A stretch of DNA of 30,498 bases from CAIPSZ01 sp038065015 (GTDB lineage: Bacteria; Patescibacteriota; Patescibacteriia; PEXW01), in assembly GCA_038065015.1 (NCBI GenBank), contig JBBTRU010000025.1:1-30498 (forward strand), written 5' to 3'. The translations under genes and the position numbers were made by a program. Under the pieces are notes generated by a model. That model made no database searches. It saw nothing but the letters and a program-made list of their open reading frames with translations, and was not told the DNA's origin. Position 1 is the stretch's first letter, and each line of letters begins with the position of its first letter. Of the stretch, positions 6,831 through 13,841 are shown in pieces.

Positions 6831-6914
6831 GTCATCCCGAGGTCAGCAGACAGAGGGGTCTCGAATCCCGAAATGCGAGATTCCTCCCCTCGATACACTC
6901 GGGGTCGGAATGAC
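6831..6914. repeat. Imperfect palindromic intergenic repeat (GTCATCCCGA...TCGGAATGAC)
   Basis: The 84-bp segment begins GTCATCCCGAG and ends CTCGGGGTCGGAATGAC, with inner complementary blocks (GAGGGGTCTCGAATCCCGAAA and TGCGAGATTCCTCCCCTC-like halves). This architecture is the same as that of a family of small palindromic repeats scattered in many unrelated bacteria. It ends 12 nt before the xseA -10, so it supplies the -35 region. Confidence 0.6.
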
Positions 6915-6925
6915 AGCAGATTTGC

Positions 6926-6931
6926 TATAGT
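6926..6931 (+). promoter_or_regulatory. Extended -10 for leaderless xseA mRNA
   Basis: TGC-TATAGT ends exactly 6 nt before the xseA ATG at 6938; no Shine-Dalgarno is seen. Confidence 0.6.
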
Positions 6932-6937
6932 ACAGTT

Positions 6938-8095
6938 ATGTCCGATCAGCCCATATTCTCCGTCAGCGAATTCGTCCAGACGCTCAAGGTCCACTTGGGC
7001 CGGTTGGGGGAAGTTGTGGTTGAAGGTGAAGTTGCGGACTTTCGGGGTTTGAGCCGCGAGACCCTGGTCTTTTTTGAGATTAAGGACGAAGGCAGCCGCC
7101 TGCGCTGCTTTATGCTGGCGCACGAGTTGGATTGCGACCTGGCCGATGGTTTGGCCGTGCGCGTCACCGGCACGCCGTCAGTATTCGTAAAGAACGGAGG
7201 ATTACACTTGCGCGTAAAAAAGATTGAATTGGTTGGTCAAGGCGCGTTGCAGCAGGCGTTGGAAAAGACCAAGAAAAAGTTGGAAACCGAAGGGCTCTTT
7301 GCGCCGGAGCGAAAACGCGTGTTGCCAACGTATCCGGAGCGCATTGGGCTCATTACCTCGGCCGACGCGGCAGCGCGAACCGACGTTTTGCGCGTGCTAA
7401 AAAACCGCTGGCCGTTTGCAACCGTAGTTTTCTTCCCGGTGGGTGTGCAGGGCAGCGGTGCCATTGCCAGCATTGTCAAAGCGCTCGACCGCTGTAACCG
7501 GTATGACTTGGATACCGTTATTTTAACGCGCGGCGGCGGGAGTTTAGAAGACCTCCAAGCTTTTAACAGTGAACTCGTGGCTCGAGCAATGTTTTCGTGT
7601 AGTGTGCCAATTGTGTGCGGTGTGGGCCACGAACGGGATTGGACCATTTCCGACTTAGTAGCCGATGTGCGCGCGGCCACGCCGAGCAACGCCGCGGAAC
7701 TTGTAAGCCCAGACATCGGGCAAGTGCAAATGAATCTCGACATGCTCATTGGATATTTTGACGATGGCTGGCGGCAGATGCTTGGCGAATTTTATGACCG
7801 TTTGCACCACCTCACCCGAGATTTGGCCGACGTGGTGCAGGGGACGGTGCAGCGTGTTGGTGCCATGCGGCAACTGCTGGTGCAAGCGTTCGGCTTTGCC
7901 TTGGAGCGCACGCGGACGGATTTGTTCAATGCCGCCAAGCTCGTCCAGACGCTGTCACCCACGGCCACCCTCGAACGTGGCTACTCGTTGACCATGCAGG
8001 GCAATACCGTGGTCAAAGATGCGGCCACGGTCAAAAAGGGCAGCCGCTTGCACACCCGGCTAAAGCGTGGCACTATTGATTCCACTGTTGATTAG
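6938..8095 (+). CDS. xseA: Exodeoxyribonuclease VII large subunit
   Basis: A 385-residue XseA. Residues about 5-95 form the OB-fold DNA-binding domain (FSVSEFVQTLKVHLGRLGEVVVEGEVADF). The nuclease core follows: LPTYPERIGLITSADAAARTDVLRVL, then VILTRGGGSLEDLQAFNSELVARAM and VPIVCGVGHERDWTISDLVADVRAATPSNAAEL, all characteristic of the family. The last 100 residues are a shortened helical region and tail (LSPTATLERGYSLTM), giving a protein about 70 residues shorter than the E. coli enzyme. With XseB it degrades single-stranded DNA to oligonucleotides in the cytosol. It heads a three-gene unit with xseB and a small unknown protein. Confidence 0.95.
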   Translation: MSDQPIFSVSEFVQTLKVHLGRLGEVVVEGEVADFRGLSRETLVFFEIKDEGSRLRCFMLAHELDCDLADGLAVRVTGTPSVFVKNGGLHLRVKKIELVGQGALQQALEKTKKKLETEGLFAPERKRVLPTYPERIGLITSADAAARTDVLRVLKNRWPFATVVFFPVGVQGSGAIASIVKALDRCNRYDLDTVILTRGGGSLEDLQAFNSELVARAMFSCSVPIVCGVGHERDWTISDLVADVRAATPSNAAELVSPDIGQVQMNLDMLIGYFDDGWRQMLGEFYDRLHHLTRDLADVVQGTVQRVGAMRQLLVQAFGFALERTRTDLFNAAKLVQTLSPTATLERGYSLTMQGNTVVKDAATVKKGSRLHTRLKRGTIDSTVD

Positions 8096-8100
8096 AACCT

Positions 8101-8310
8101 ATGCCTAAGAAAACTGCTTCCACCTTTGCCAAAGACTTTGCCGAGCTCGAAAAGCTTGCGCAGAAATTTGAGGCCGGCGCGTTTGACGTGGAAGAAGGCT
8201 TAGCGGATTTTGAGCGGGGTATGGCTTTGGCCAAGCAGCTGAAGGACCGTTTGAAGAACGTGGAGCAGAAAGTGGAGACTATCAAAACCAAGTACAAAAC
8301 CGGCGAATGA
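8101..8310 (+). CDS. xseB: Exodeoxyribonuclease VII small subunit
   Basis: A 69-residue helical protein 5 nt after xseA. FAKDFAELEKLAQKFEAGAFDVEEGLADFERGMALAKQL is the typical XseB helical hairpin pattern (LE-x-L-E-x-GxxxLEExLxxxExGxxL). It binds the helical arm of XseA to form the active multimer. Its stop overlaps the next start (ATGA at 8307-8310), so the third gene is translationally coupled. Confidence 0.93.
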   Translation: MPKKTASTFAKDFAELEKLAQKFEAGAFDVEEGLADFERGMALAKQLKDRLKNVEQKVETIKTKYKTGE

Positions 8311-8633
8311 TTTTGCACGACCTCAACCAGAAAATAGTGGATGACGTGTACGCGCTGTATGCCGACGTGCTTGGGCTAGCCGAACGTACGCCGCCAAAAG
8401 AAGCGGATATTCGGGCAACATTTGCGGGCGAGATAAAGCGCTACATTGTACCGGCTGGACCGGGTAACGAATTGAAAGCCGAGCTGTGGTACGCCGAAGA
8501 TCCTAACAAGAATCTCATTTTTACTTTTGCCTTCCCGACCGAGCTCTCGAAAGCCGGCCAGGAAAAGGCTGAAGCAGCGAAAGTAGCTTTTGACCAAAAA
8601 CTGGGACAGTTCCTGGTCGACTACTACTTTTGA
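8307..8633 (+). CDS. Small hypothetical protein coupled to xseB
   Basis: A 108-residue soluble protein of unknown family. It begins MILHDLNQKIVDDVYALYADVL, predicted helical, and its middle holds beta-rich stretches (KAELWYAEDPNKNLIFTFAFPTEL) before a final helix. It has no membrane segment or cysteines. The start overlaps the xseB stop by the ATGA junction, so stoichiometric expression with exonuclease VII is likely. Whether it acts with the nuclease is unknown; only position suggests it. Confidence 0.75.
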   Translation: MILHDLNQKIVDDVYALYADVLGLAERTPPKEADIRATFAGEIKRYIVPAGPGNELKAELWYAEDPNKNLIFTFAFPTELSKAGQEKAEAAKVAFDQKLGQFLVDYYF

Positions 8634-8687
8634 AAACCCCGCACCGGAGCCCCGCCCTGGCGGGACGACTGGTACGGGGGTATGTGG

Positions 8688-8693
8688 TATAGT
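8688..8693 (+). promoter_or_regulatory. -10 for near-leaderless TIG-protein mRNA
   Basis: TATAGT ends 8 nt before the ATG at 8702. A GC-rich hairpin (CCCGCC-ctg-GCGGG) lies just upstream. Confidence 0.5.
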
Positions 8694-8701
8694 ACACGCG
8701 T

Positions 8702-9100
8702 ATGCGACGTAACCTGGTTCTCATTATCGTGCTAGTCGTCAGCCTCTTGGGGGTTGGCGCGTACCTGGTTTTTATCAAAGGTGACGCTACTACCAATACG
8801 CCCACGACAAACGTGCAGGGGACAATTGTGAACGCCGAGCCCAATCCCGGGCTTATTCTTGGCGTATCGCCCAGTAAGGGCGCAGTTGCCGGCGGGACCA
8901 AAGTAACGATTACTGGCGAAGGTTTTCGGGGCACACCCAAAGTGCTTTTCGGCGAGACTGAAGGTAAGGACGTGCAAGTGAAAGGGGAGAAAGAAATCAC
9001 CGTTACTACACCTGCTGGCAGCAAAGGGCTCGTCGATGTGGTATTGAAAAATTCCACCGGGCCAACATCTTCATTGCAGGACGGGTTCACGTACGAGTAA
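8702..9100 (+). CDS. Membrane-anchored IPT/TIG-domain protein
   Basis: 132 residues: an N-terminal anchor or uncleaved signal (NLVLIIVLVVSLLGVGAYLVFI, residues about 4-24), a short Thr/Asn-rich linker, and one IPT/TIG immunoglobulin-like domain at about 50-131. The domain shows the usual order: ILGVSPSKGAVAGGTKVTITGEGF, then PKVLFGETEG, then VDVVLKNSTGP and a final DGFTYE. TIG domains occur in surface and adhesion proteins, so this is probably displayed outside the membrane. The domain fills almost the whole protein, hence no partner or enzyme part is apparent. It has its own promoter and is followed by the GT2 gene with a separate promoter. Confidence 0.85.
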   Translation: MRRNLVLIIVLVVSLLGVGAYLVFIKGDATTNTPTTNVQGTIVNAEPNPGLILGVSPSKGAVAGGTKVTITGEGFRGTPKVLFGETEGKDVQVKGEKEITVTTPAGSKGLVDVVLKNSTGPTSSLQDGFTYE

Positions 9101-9103
9101 GTC

Positions 9104-9132
9104 TTGACCCGCTGACCCGGATGCACTAAGGT
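9104..9132 (+). promoter_or_regulatory. Promoter of the GT2 gene
   Basis: TTGACC (9104-9109), a 17-nt spacer and TAAGGT (9127-9132). The start near 9139 gives a leader of about 95 nt before the ATG at 9235. Confidence 0.55.
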
Positions 9133-9138
9133 CAGTTT

Positions 9139-9234
9139 TCTTAACCCCGCTACGCACGAGTAGTCACGTCATCGGCGGGGTCTCCGGCCAGACTTGCCTG
9201 GTTTTCGATACTTACTTTTTGACTGGCCTCCGAT
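9139..9234 (+). promoter_or_regulatory. Structured leader of the GT2 gene
   Basis: Two stems are visible: ACCCCGC/GCGGGGT (9144-9150, 9175-9181) and GGCCAG/CTGGCC (9186-9191, 9223-9228). The second ends 6 nt before the ATG and leaves no free Shine-Dalgarno site. It matches no riboswitch class I know; control of translation is inferred. Confidence 0.35.
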
Positions 9235-10749
9235 ATGGCCGCATCCCGCTCTGACTATCGTTGGTACCGCACCCTGGAAATCATTCCCGGCGCACTGGTG
9301 TGGCTGGCTTTTACGCTGGCCATAGTCCTGTCGTTCTTCAAGCCCCTGTGGGTTATAGGTTTTATAATTGTTTTCGATGCTTTGTGGCTTATTCGCATTA
9401 GCTACTTGCTCGTGTACTTGCTGGTGTCGCACCGCCGTCACAAGCTCGATAGGGCAAAAGACTGGTCGGCCATGGCGCAGGTGCAGCCAGGTTTCGGCGA
9501 TATTATCCATCTTATCTTCCTGCCAACCTACAAAGAGCCCGAAGCCGTCATTGCGCAAACTTTGGAAGGGCTCACGCACGTGCAGTACCCCGCGGATAAG
9601 CTCTTTGTGGTGCTGTGCGGTGAAGCAAAAGACGAAGAAAATTTTCGAGTTATCGCCAGTAACATGCAAGTGCAGTTCGGCCAGAAATTTTTCCGGTTTT
9701 TGGTTACGGTCCATCCTGCCAATGTGCCCGGTGAAGTAATGGGTAAGGGCTCGAACACTGCGTACGCCGGCAGGATTGCCAAGCAGGAAATTGATGCCCT
9801 GGGCATACCGTACGAGCGGATAGTCGTATCGTCGTTTGACGTCGACACCGTGGTTCACCCGCAGTATTTTGCGTGTTTGGCCTACCATTACCTGACGGTG
9901 CCGAACCCGACGCGCGCCAGCTACCAGCCGCTGGCGGTGTACAACAACAACGTGTGGGAGTCGCCCTTCCTCATGCGCGTCGTGGCAATGTCCACCACCT
10001 TTTGGCTCATGACCGAGCAGATGCGGCCCGAACGGCTGTTTACCTTCTCTTCCCACTCCATGCCGTTTAAAGCTTTGGTGGATGTGGGCTTTTGGCAGAG
10101 CGATATTGTCACCGAGGATTCGCGTATCTTCGTGCAAGGCTTTATCGAGTACGATGGGGATTACCGAGTGGTGCCATTGTTCATCCCGCTCTCCATGGAT
10201 ACGGTCATGAGTCAGACCTTGAAGCAGAGCCTAATGAACCAGTATAAGCAGCAACGCCGGTGGGCCTATGGTATTGAGAACTTTCCGTTCATGGTGTGGA
10301 ATTTCTGGGGGAACAAATCTATTCCGTTTGTAAAAAAGTTTCGCTACTTGTTCAACCAGCTGGAAGGGTCGTTCTCGTGGTGCACGGCCCCCATCCTCAT
10401 TTTCATTCTTGGGCGTTTACCCATAGCGGTCGCCAATGCACAAGGACTCACCTCGGCGCTCACGCAAAATACGCCGTACATCCTCTCGGTTATGATGACT
10501 GCCTCGATGATCGGCTTGGTCGCGTCCGCGGTGCTGAGCATGACGCTCGTCCCGAAGCGCCCGCCGCAAGTTGCGCGCTGGCACTGGGTGGTCATGTTTC
10601 TGCAGTGGCTGGTTTTCCCGGTGACGATGGTGATGTTTGGTTCCATTCCGGCAACCGAGGCAATTACGCGTCTCATGTTCGGCAAGTACCTGGGTTTTAA
10701 CGTGACGGAAAAATACCGGATAAAAAAAGCGCCGACCGAAATTCGGTAG
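9235..10749 (+). CDS. Processive family-2 glycosyltransferase, membrane-embedded
   Basis: A 504-residue membrane enzyme. Two N-terminal membrane segments (residues about 15-62) precede a GT-A catalytic domain. FLPTYKEPEAVIAQTLEGLT is the nucleotide-sugar entry strand, VVSSFDVDTVVHPQYF is the DxD metal site, IVTEDSRIF is the TED acceptor motif, and NQYKQQRRWAYG is the Q(Q/R)xRW motif of processive synthases such as cellulose and hyaluronan synthases. Three or four more membrane segments fill about 375-475. It should polymerise or transfer sugars from a nucleotide donor while passing the product across the membrane. No PilZ domain is seen. The gene ends in the terminator hairpin shared with the convergent lipoprotein gene. 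Confidence 0.88.
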   Translation: MAASRSDYRWYRTLEIIPGALVWLAFTLAIVLSFFKPLWVIGFIIVFDALWLIRISYLLVYLLVSHRRHKLDRAKDWSAMAQVQPGFGDIIHLIFLPTYKEPEAVIAQTLEGLTHVQYPADKLFVVLCGEAKDEENFRVIASNMQVQFGQKFFRFLVTVHPANVPGEVMGKGSNTAYAGRIAKQEIDALGIPYERIVVSSFDVDTVVHPQYFACLAYHYLTVPNPTRASYQPLAVYNNNVWESPFLMRVVAMSTTFWLMTEQMRPERLFTFSSHSMPFKALVDVGFWQSDIVTEDSRIFVQGFIEYDGDYRVVPLFIPLSMDTVMSQTLKQSLMNQYKQQRRWAYGIENFPFMVWNFWGNKSIPFVKKFRYLFNQLEGSFSWCTAPILIFILGRLPIAVANAQGLTSALTQNTPYILSVMMTASMIGLVASAVLSMTLVPKRPPQVARWHWVVMFLQWLVFPVTMVMFGSIPATEAITRLMFGKYLGFNVTEKYRIKKAPTEIR

Positions 10750-10753
10750 GCGC
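10722..10753 (-). terminator. Bidirectional terminator between convergent genes
   Basis: GCGCCGACCGAA (10729-10740) pairs with TTCGGTAGGCGC (10742-10753) with one mismatch. On the minus strand it is followed by seven T, so it mainly serves the lipoprotein gene; it overlaps the 3' end of the GT2 gene. Confidence 0.75.
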
Positions 10754-10764
10754 AAGTAAGGCAG

Positions 10765-11487
10765 TTATTTTTCCTGCATTTTTTTCTCTTGGGCGTATTT
10801 CGCTGCCGGCGTATTTGGCCATTCCCTGAACAATGCGGCAATGTACTCTTGGGCGGTTGCATCTGCTTCGGCATGGTTTTCAAGTTTGCCTATTAAAATT
10901 GCCAGACTTAATAGGATGTGACCGCGAACGTCCGGGGAGAAAAATTCCTGATGTTGACCAGAGAGCGCCATTTTATGCAGGCTATGGAATGTATCATAGC
11001 TTGTCAGCAGGAAGGTAGCTTGGTTCTTAATGTATTTTGAAGCCTCGCGAAACAAGCAGGCGCTGAGAAATTGTACAGCCAGGTTTTTTGGGTACGCTCG
11101 CTGGAGCGAATCCATTACCCTAAAGGTCTCATTCGCGCGGGCTCTTGAATCTCCAAACTTCTGTTTGAATATGTTATCCTCTTTTACCCGTAGACCAATG
11201 GTGACAGCAATGTACGCAGCAATCACCGGGTTCTCGGGGCACAGCGTGCGGGCTTTCCGGAGGAAGTGCAAGGCAGAATCGGCATCTCGACGTTTGTTTT
11301 TTGATTCCATCGTAAAGATGCGATTGGCGTAGAGCACACCCAGGGTATACCAGTTGGTACTATCCGCAGGGGAGAGTGCCTGGAATTGGCTTGTCGCGAC
11401 TTTGCCGTGCATGGTGTTGAGCACAGTGCCGTCCAGTTGCGGTGATGAACAGGCGAGCGATATGGTAACGAGCAGTTGTGAAACCAC
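10765..11487 (-). CDS. Lipoprotein with TPR-like helical repeats
   Basis: I place the start at GTG 11485-11487 because AAAGGA stands at the right distance before it and because the protein then opens with a compact lipoprotein signal, VVSQLLVTISLAC, with cysteine about 13. An upstream in-frame ATG at 11544 would add a charged, less likely leader. The mature part of about 225 residues is helical. It includes NWYTLGVLYANRIF..., DADSALHFLRKARTLCPENPVIAAYIAV and AEADATAQEYIAALFREWPNTPAAKYAQE, which fit tetratricopeptide-type repeats used for protein binding. It should be anchored outside the membrane. It runs convergent to the GT2 gene and divergent from the membrane protein at 11587. Confidence 0.75.
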   Translation of the reverse strand: MVSQLLVTISLACSSPQLDGTVLNTMHGKVATSQFQALSPADSTNWYTLGVLYANRIFTMESKNKRRDADSALHFLRKARTLCPENPVIAAYIAVTIGLRVKEDNIFKQKFGDSRARANETFRVMDSLQRAYPKNLAVQFLSACLFREASKYIKNQATFLLTSYDTFHSLHKMALSGQHQEFFSPDVRGHILLSLAILIGKLENHAEADATAQEYIAALFREWPNTPAAKYAQEKKMQEK

Positions 11488-11574
11488 TGAACATCCTTTC
11501 TTCAATTTTTTTTGTATGATTTTCAATGGACTGTAACCTATCATGGGCCGCTAGTCAAGCACTCGTCTGCACGA

Positions 11575-11580
11575 TACACT
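11575..11580 (+). promoter_or_regulatory. -10 for leaderless membrane-protein mRNA
   Basis: TACACT ends exactly 6 nt before the ATG at 11587; no Shine-Dalgarno is present. Confidence 0.55.
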
Positions 11581-11586
11581 GTACGT

Positions 11587-12675
11587 ATGCGTAAATTCCT
11601 GGGGGTCGTTTTCATCCTGCTCGGCGTGCTCACGAGCATTCCCGTGCTGCTTACCTGGGCACTGCGCGGCACGCTGCTAACGAGCACACCTTGGAAGAGC
11701 GCGCTGGTTGAGGCGCGGGTGTACGAACGGGTGCTGGAAGAATTGCCCGCCGTTATCCTTAGCGATCCGAATAATCTTGGCGAGGCGCTCGCGTCGGCGC
11801 CGGTTTCGGCTGCGGACCTGGCCGACGTCGTGCAGGCCATTGTGCCGGCGACGCTCTTGCAGGATACGGTAGAGCGCGGTTTCGATATGGCCTTCCGGCT
11901 CGTGCACGGCGAGGTGCAGTGGGAGCAGGCCGCACTCGTTGTGCAATTGCAAGACATCAAGCGCCGGGCACCGGTAGAAATCCAAAACCTGCTCATCAAA
12001 AAAGTGCAGGCCTTGCCGACCTGCACCGAGGCGCAGCTCAAGGCGTACAACCAGCGGAAGGACCTCAACAGCGTGCTTCCACCCTGCAAACCAAAAGGCG
12101 TGGATGTGCGTGCGCTCGTCAGTGCGTCGGTACCCGTGCAGGATATTACTAAGGCAATTCCGGAAAGCATTGACCTGCTGGCCGAAATACGGAAATCCGC
12201 AGCCACCCCGCAACCCTGCCCGAGCGGACAAGTGCAAGCCTCGGCGTATACGAATAGCGCGCCCTGTGCTGCACCGAAAGATATTTCCGCAAGTATTGCC
12301 CAAGCCCAGGCAAAGCTGGTCCAAGGTTTTACGGCCCACCTGTACATAACTATCCTTGCCGCCCTGTTCTTTATCGGTACATTCCTGCTTTTCTTGCCGA
12401 ACCTGCGTTCCAGTTTTCGCTGGCTCGGGGTTGGGCTCGTTATTGCCGGGGCAGGGAATAGTGCGCTAGCGCTCTTTGCCCGCTCGCAGGTTGGCCGCCC
12501 AATACCGGAACCCTCGGACCAAGTGGCCCAGACTGCCATGGACATCTTCCTGCCCGTGGCCCGCAACCTGGGGAGCCAATTGAGCCAACGCTTGTTCCTC
12601 GTGAGCGCGCTCGTGCTCGTGGCTGGTATTATTGCGTTTGTCGTATCGTATGCCTGGAAGCCGAAGGAAAAATAA
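11587..12675 (+). CDS. Four-span membrane protein with large external domain
   Basis: 362 residues. I start at ATG 11587 rather than an upstream in-frame ATG at 11512, because this one follows the -10 by 6 nt and opens directly with a membrane segment, MRKFLGVVFILLGVLTSIPV. A domain of about 240 residues follows, with six cysteines (for example PTCTEAQL, LPPCKPKG, PQPCPSGQ, APCAAP), probably outside the cell and perhaps disulphide-bonded. Three membrane segments close the protein (LYITILAALFFIGTFLLFL, LGVGLVIAGAGNSALALF, LFLVSALVLVAGIIAFVV). The family is not one I can name. The next membrane gene follows 14 nt later but has its own -10. Confidence 0.75.
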   Translation: MRKFLGVVFILLGVLTSIPVLLTWALRGTLLTSTPWKSALVEARVYERVLEELPAVILSDPNNLGEALASAPVSAADLADVVQAIVPATLLQDTVERGFDMAFRLVHGEVQWEQAALVVQLQDIKRRAPVEIQNLLIKKVQALPTCTEAQLKAYNQRKDLNSVLPPCKPKGVDVRALVSASVPVQDITKAIPESIDLLAEIRKSAATPQPCPSGQVQASAYTNSAPCAAPKDISASIAQAQAKLVQGFTAHLYITILAALFFIGTFLLFLPNLRSSFRWLGVGLVIAGAGNSALALFARSQVGRPIPEPSDQVAQTAMDIFLPVARNLGSQLSQRLFLVSALVLVAGIIAFVVSYAWKPKEK

Positions 12676-12677
12676 GC

Positions 12678-12683
12678 TACACT
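12678..12683 (+). promoter_or_regulatory. -10 for leaderless mRNA of the single-span protein
   Basis: TACACT ends exactly 6 nt before the ATG at 12690, immediately after the stop of the preceding gene. Confidence 0.5.
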
Positions 12684-12689
12684 ACGTCT

Positions 12690-13118
12690 ATGGAAAATAC
12701 CGTCACCCCTGTACCTACTCACCACGCCAAGCCTTTTGGTTTGCCCTGGCTGGTATTCTTGCTGCTCGTGGTAATCGTGTTGAGCATTGGCTCGCTCTGC
12801 TTTCAGCGTACCTGGCAAAAGTACCAGCGCCGCCAGTACTACCAGGCAGTTTTTTTGACGAACGACCAAGTGTACTACGGGCATCTGCGCGACTGGGATA
12901 AACAGCAAGTATTGCTCACCGATGTGTACTACGCCCAAGCCGCCGCCGATGCCAGTTCTAAAGAAGCGGCGCAACCCCAGTACGTGCTCGTCAAGCTTAG
13001 CGACCACGCCACTGGCCCGCAGAATAAGCTCTTCATAAATCGTGAGCACATTTTGTACGTCGAAGATCTCCAGCCGAGTTCGCAGATAGTACAAGTCATC
13101 CAGACGGGGAAGCAGTAG
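12690..13118 (+). CDS. Single-span membrane protein of unknown function
   Basis: 142 residues with a short cytoplasmic N-terminus, one membrane segment at about 19-41 (LPWLVFLLLVVIVLSIGSLCF) and an outer domain of about 100 residues. That domain is beta-rich: YYQAVFLTNDQVYYGHLRDWDKQQVLLTDVYYAQ, then QYVLVKLSDHATGPQNKLFINREHILYVEDLQ. The pattern 'QAVFLTNDQVYFGKL...VLLTDVYYL' is one I have seen in many Patescibacteria proteins of unknown role. It lies just upstream of the division cluster and is closed off by a terminator, so it is a separate unit. Confidence 0.75.
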   Translation: MENTVTPVPTHHAKPFGLPWLVFLLLVVIVLSIGSLCFQRTWQKYQRRQYYQAVFLTNDQVYYGHLRDWDKQQVLLTDVYYAQAAADASSKEAAQPQYVLVKLSDHATGPQNKLFINREHILYVEDLQPSSQIVQVIQTGKQ

Positions 13119-13140
13119 AACCCCCCAACGCTTACCGACA

Positions 13141-13170
13141 CGAGACCCCACCCGGGTCTCGTATTGTTTT
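13141..13170 (+). terminator. Intrinsic terminator upstream of the dcw cluster
   Basis: CGAGACCC/GGGTCTCG (13141-13148, 13154-13161) with a short C-rich loop, then TATTGTTTT. Confidence 0.75.
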
Positions 13171-13251
13171 ATCCACAAGGCATTTTTTACCTTGCCAAAA
13201 GAACAAGCTTTTGTTGTGGTTTTATTGCTAGGCACACTTGGGGAGTAGTGG

Positions 13252-13280
13252 TTGACCCGAGCGGGAAAGTGGTGTAAAAT
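13252..13280 (+). promoter_or_regulatory. mraZ promoter
   Basis: TTGACC (13252-13257), a 17-nt spacer and TAAAAT (13275-13280). The start near 13287 leaves a leader of about 120 nt, which contains a GC-rich hairpin (CCGCCG/CGGCGG, about 13355-13368). Confidence 0.7.
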
Positions 13281-13312
13281 GGTTGTACAGGGAGAAAAGT
13301 GGATAAAAGTGG
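13266..13312 (+). promoter_or_regulatory. MraZ operator array with 10-bp phasing
   Basis: AAAGTGG occurs at 13266, 13296 and 13306; a variant AAAATGG is at 13276 and a weaker TACAGGG at 13286, so five sites follow at exactly 10-bp steps. MraZ is known to bind arrays of TGG-containing boxes at 10-bp spacing upstream of its own gene. The array covers the -10, so self-repression is likely. Confidence 0.65.
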
Positions 13313-13408
13313 GGATAAGCCTTCTGCCCTGTGGATAACCCCGAACCACTCGCTCCGCCGTTCGGCGGCTCGGGTTCAGGGCTAACGTCTCTCAACCAAA
13401 ACGTAATT

Positions 13409-13840
13409 ATGTTCATCGGCGAATACCACCACGGGGTAGACGAAAAGGGCCGGGTTGCCATCCCGGTGAAATTTCGCGAACGCCTAAGCCATGGCGCCGT
13501 GGTCACCCGGGGGCTCGACCGCTGCTTGAGCGTGTACCCCGCCCGCGATTGGGCCCAACTTGCCGATAAGCTCGCCAAACTTCCCATTGCCCAAGCAAAC
13601 ACCCGCGCCTTTGCCCGCCTCATGCTCGCTGGCGCCATGGAACTGGAAATCGACAAGCAGGGGCGAGTTATCCTGCCAGACTACCTACGCACCTACGCCG
13701 GCGTGAAGAAGAAGGTTGTCGTTGCCGGGCTCTACAACCGTCTGGAAATCTGGGATGCCGCAGCCTGGGCCAAGTATCGCAGCGGCACGGAGAAATCTTC
13801 GGGTACCATTGCCGAGGCGCTCGGTTCGCTCGGCGTGTAG
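13409..13840 (+). CDS. mraZ: MraZ transcriptional regulator of the dcw cluster
   Basis: 143 residues with two AbrB/SpoVT-type half-domains: MFIGEYHHGVDEKGRVAIPVKFRERL at the N-terminus and MELEIDKQGRVILPDYLRTYAGV with VAGLYNRLEIWD in the second half. This is the normal MraZ length and plan; the start at 13409 is the one that begins the conserved MFIGEY motif, although an in-frame GTG exists at 13331. MraZ forms a ring and binds repeated boxes in front of its own operon. The predicted operators here overlap its promoter. rsmH follows after 1 nt, as in most bacteria. No Shine-Dalgarno is evident. Confidence 0.95.
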   Translation: MFIGEYHHGVDEKGRVAIPVKFRERLSHGAVVTRGLDRCLSVYPARDWAQLADKLAKLPIAQANTRAFARLMLAGAMELEIDKQGRVILPDYLRTYAGVKKKVVVAGLYNRLEIWDAAAWAKYRSGTEKSSGTIAEALGSLGV

Positions 13841-13841
13841 T

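Larger units (their letters stand above)
13169..13338. promoter_or_regulatory. Two perfect DnaA boxes flanking the mraZ promoter
   Basis: TTATCCACA lies at 13169-13177 and its reverse complement TGTGGATAA at 13330-13338, one on each side of the mraZ promoter. A binding role for DnaA is inferred from the consensus. Confidence 0.4.

Noticed and set aside
9169..10137. A 322-codon minus-strand frame opposite the GT2 gene
   Set aside because: The GT2 gene has intact DxD, TED and QQRRW motifs; the antisense frame is His/Arg-rich without a family.
11541..13349. A 602-codon minus-strand open frame opposite the two membrane-protein genes
   Set aside because: It mirrors the codon periodicity of two well-supported plus-strand genes, has no recognisable domain, and covers their promoters and a terminator.
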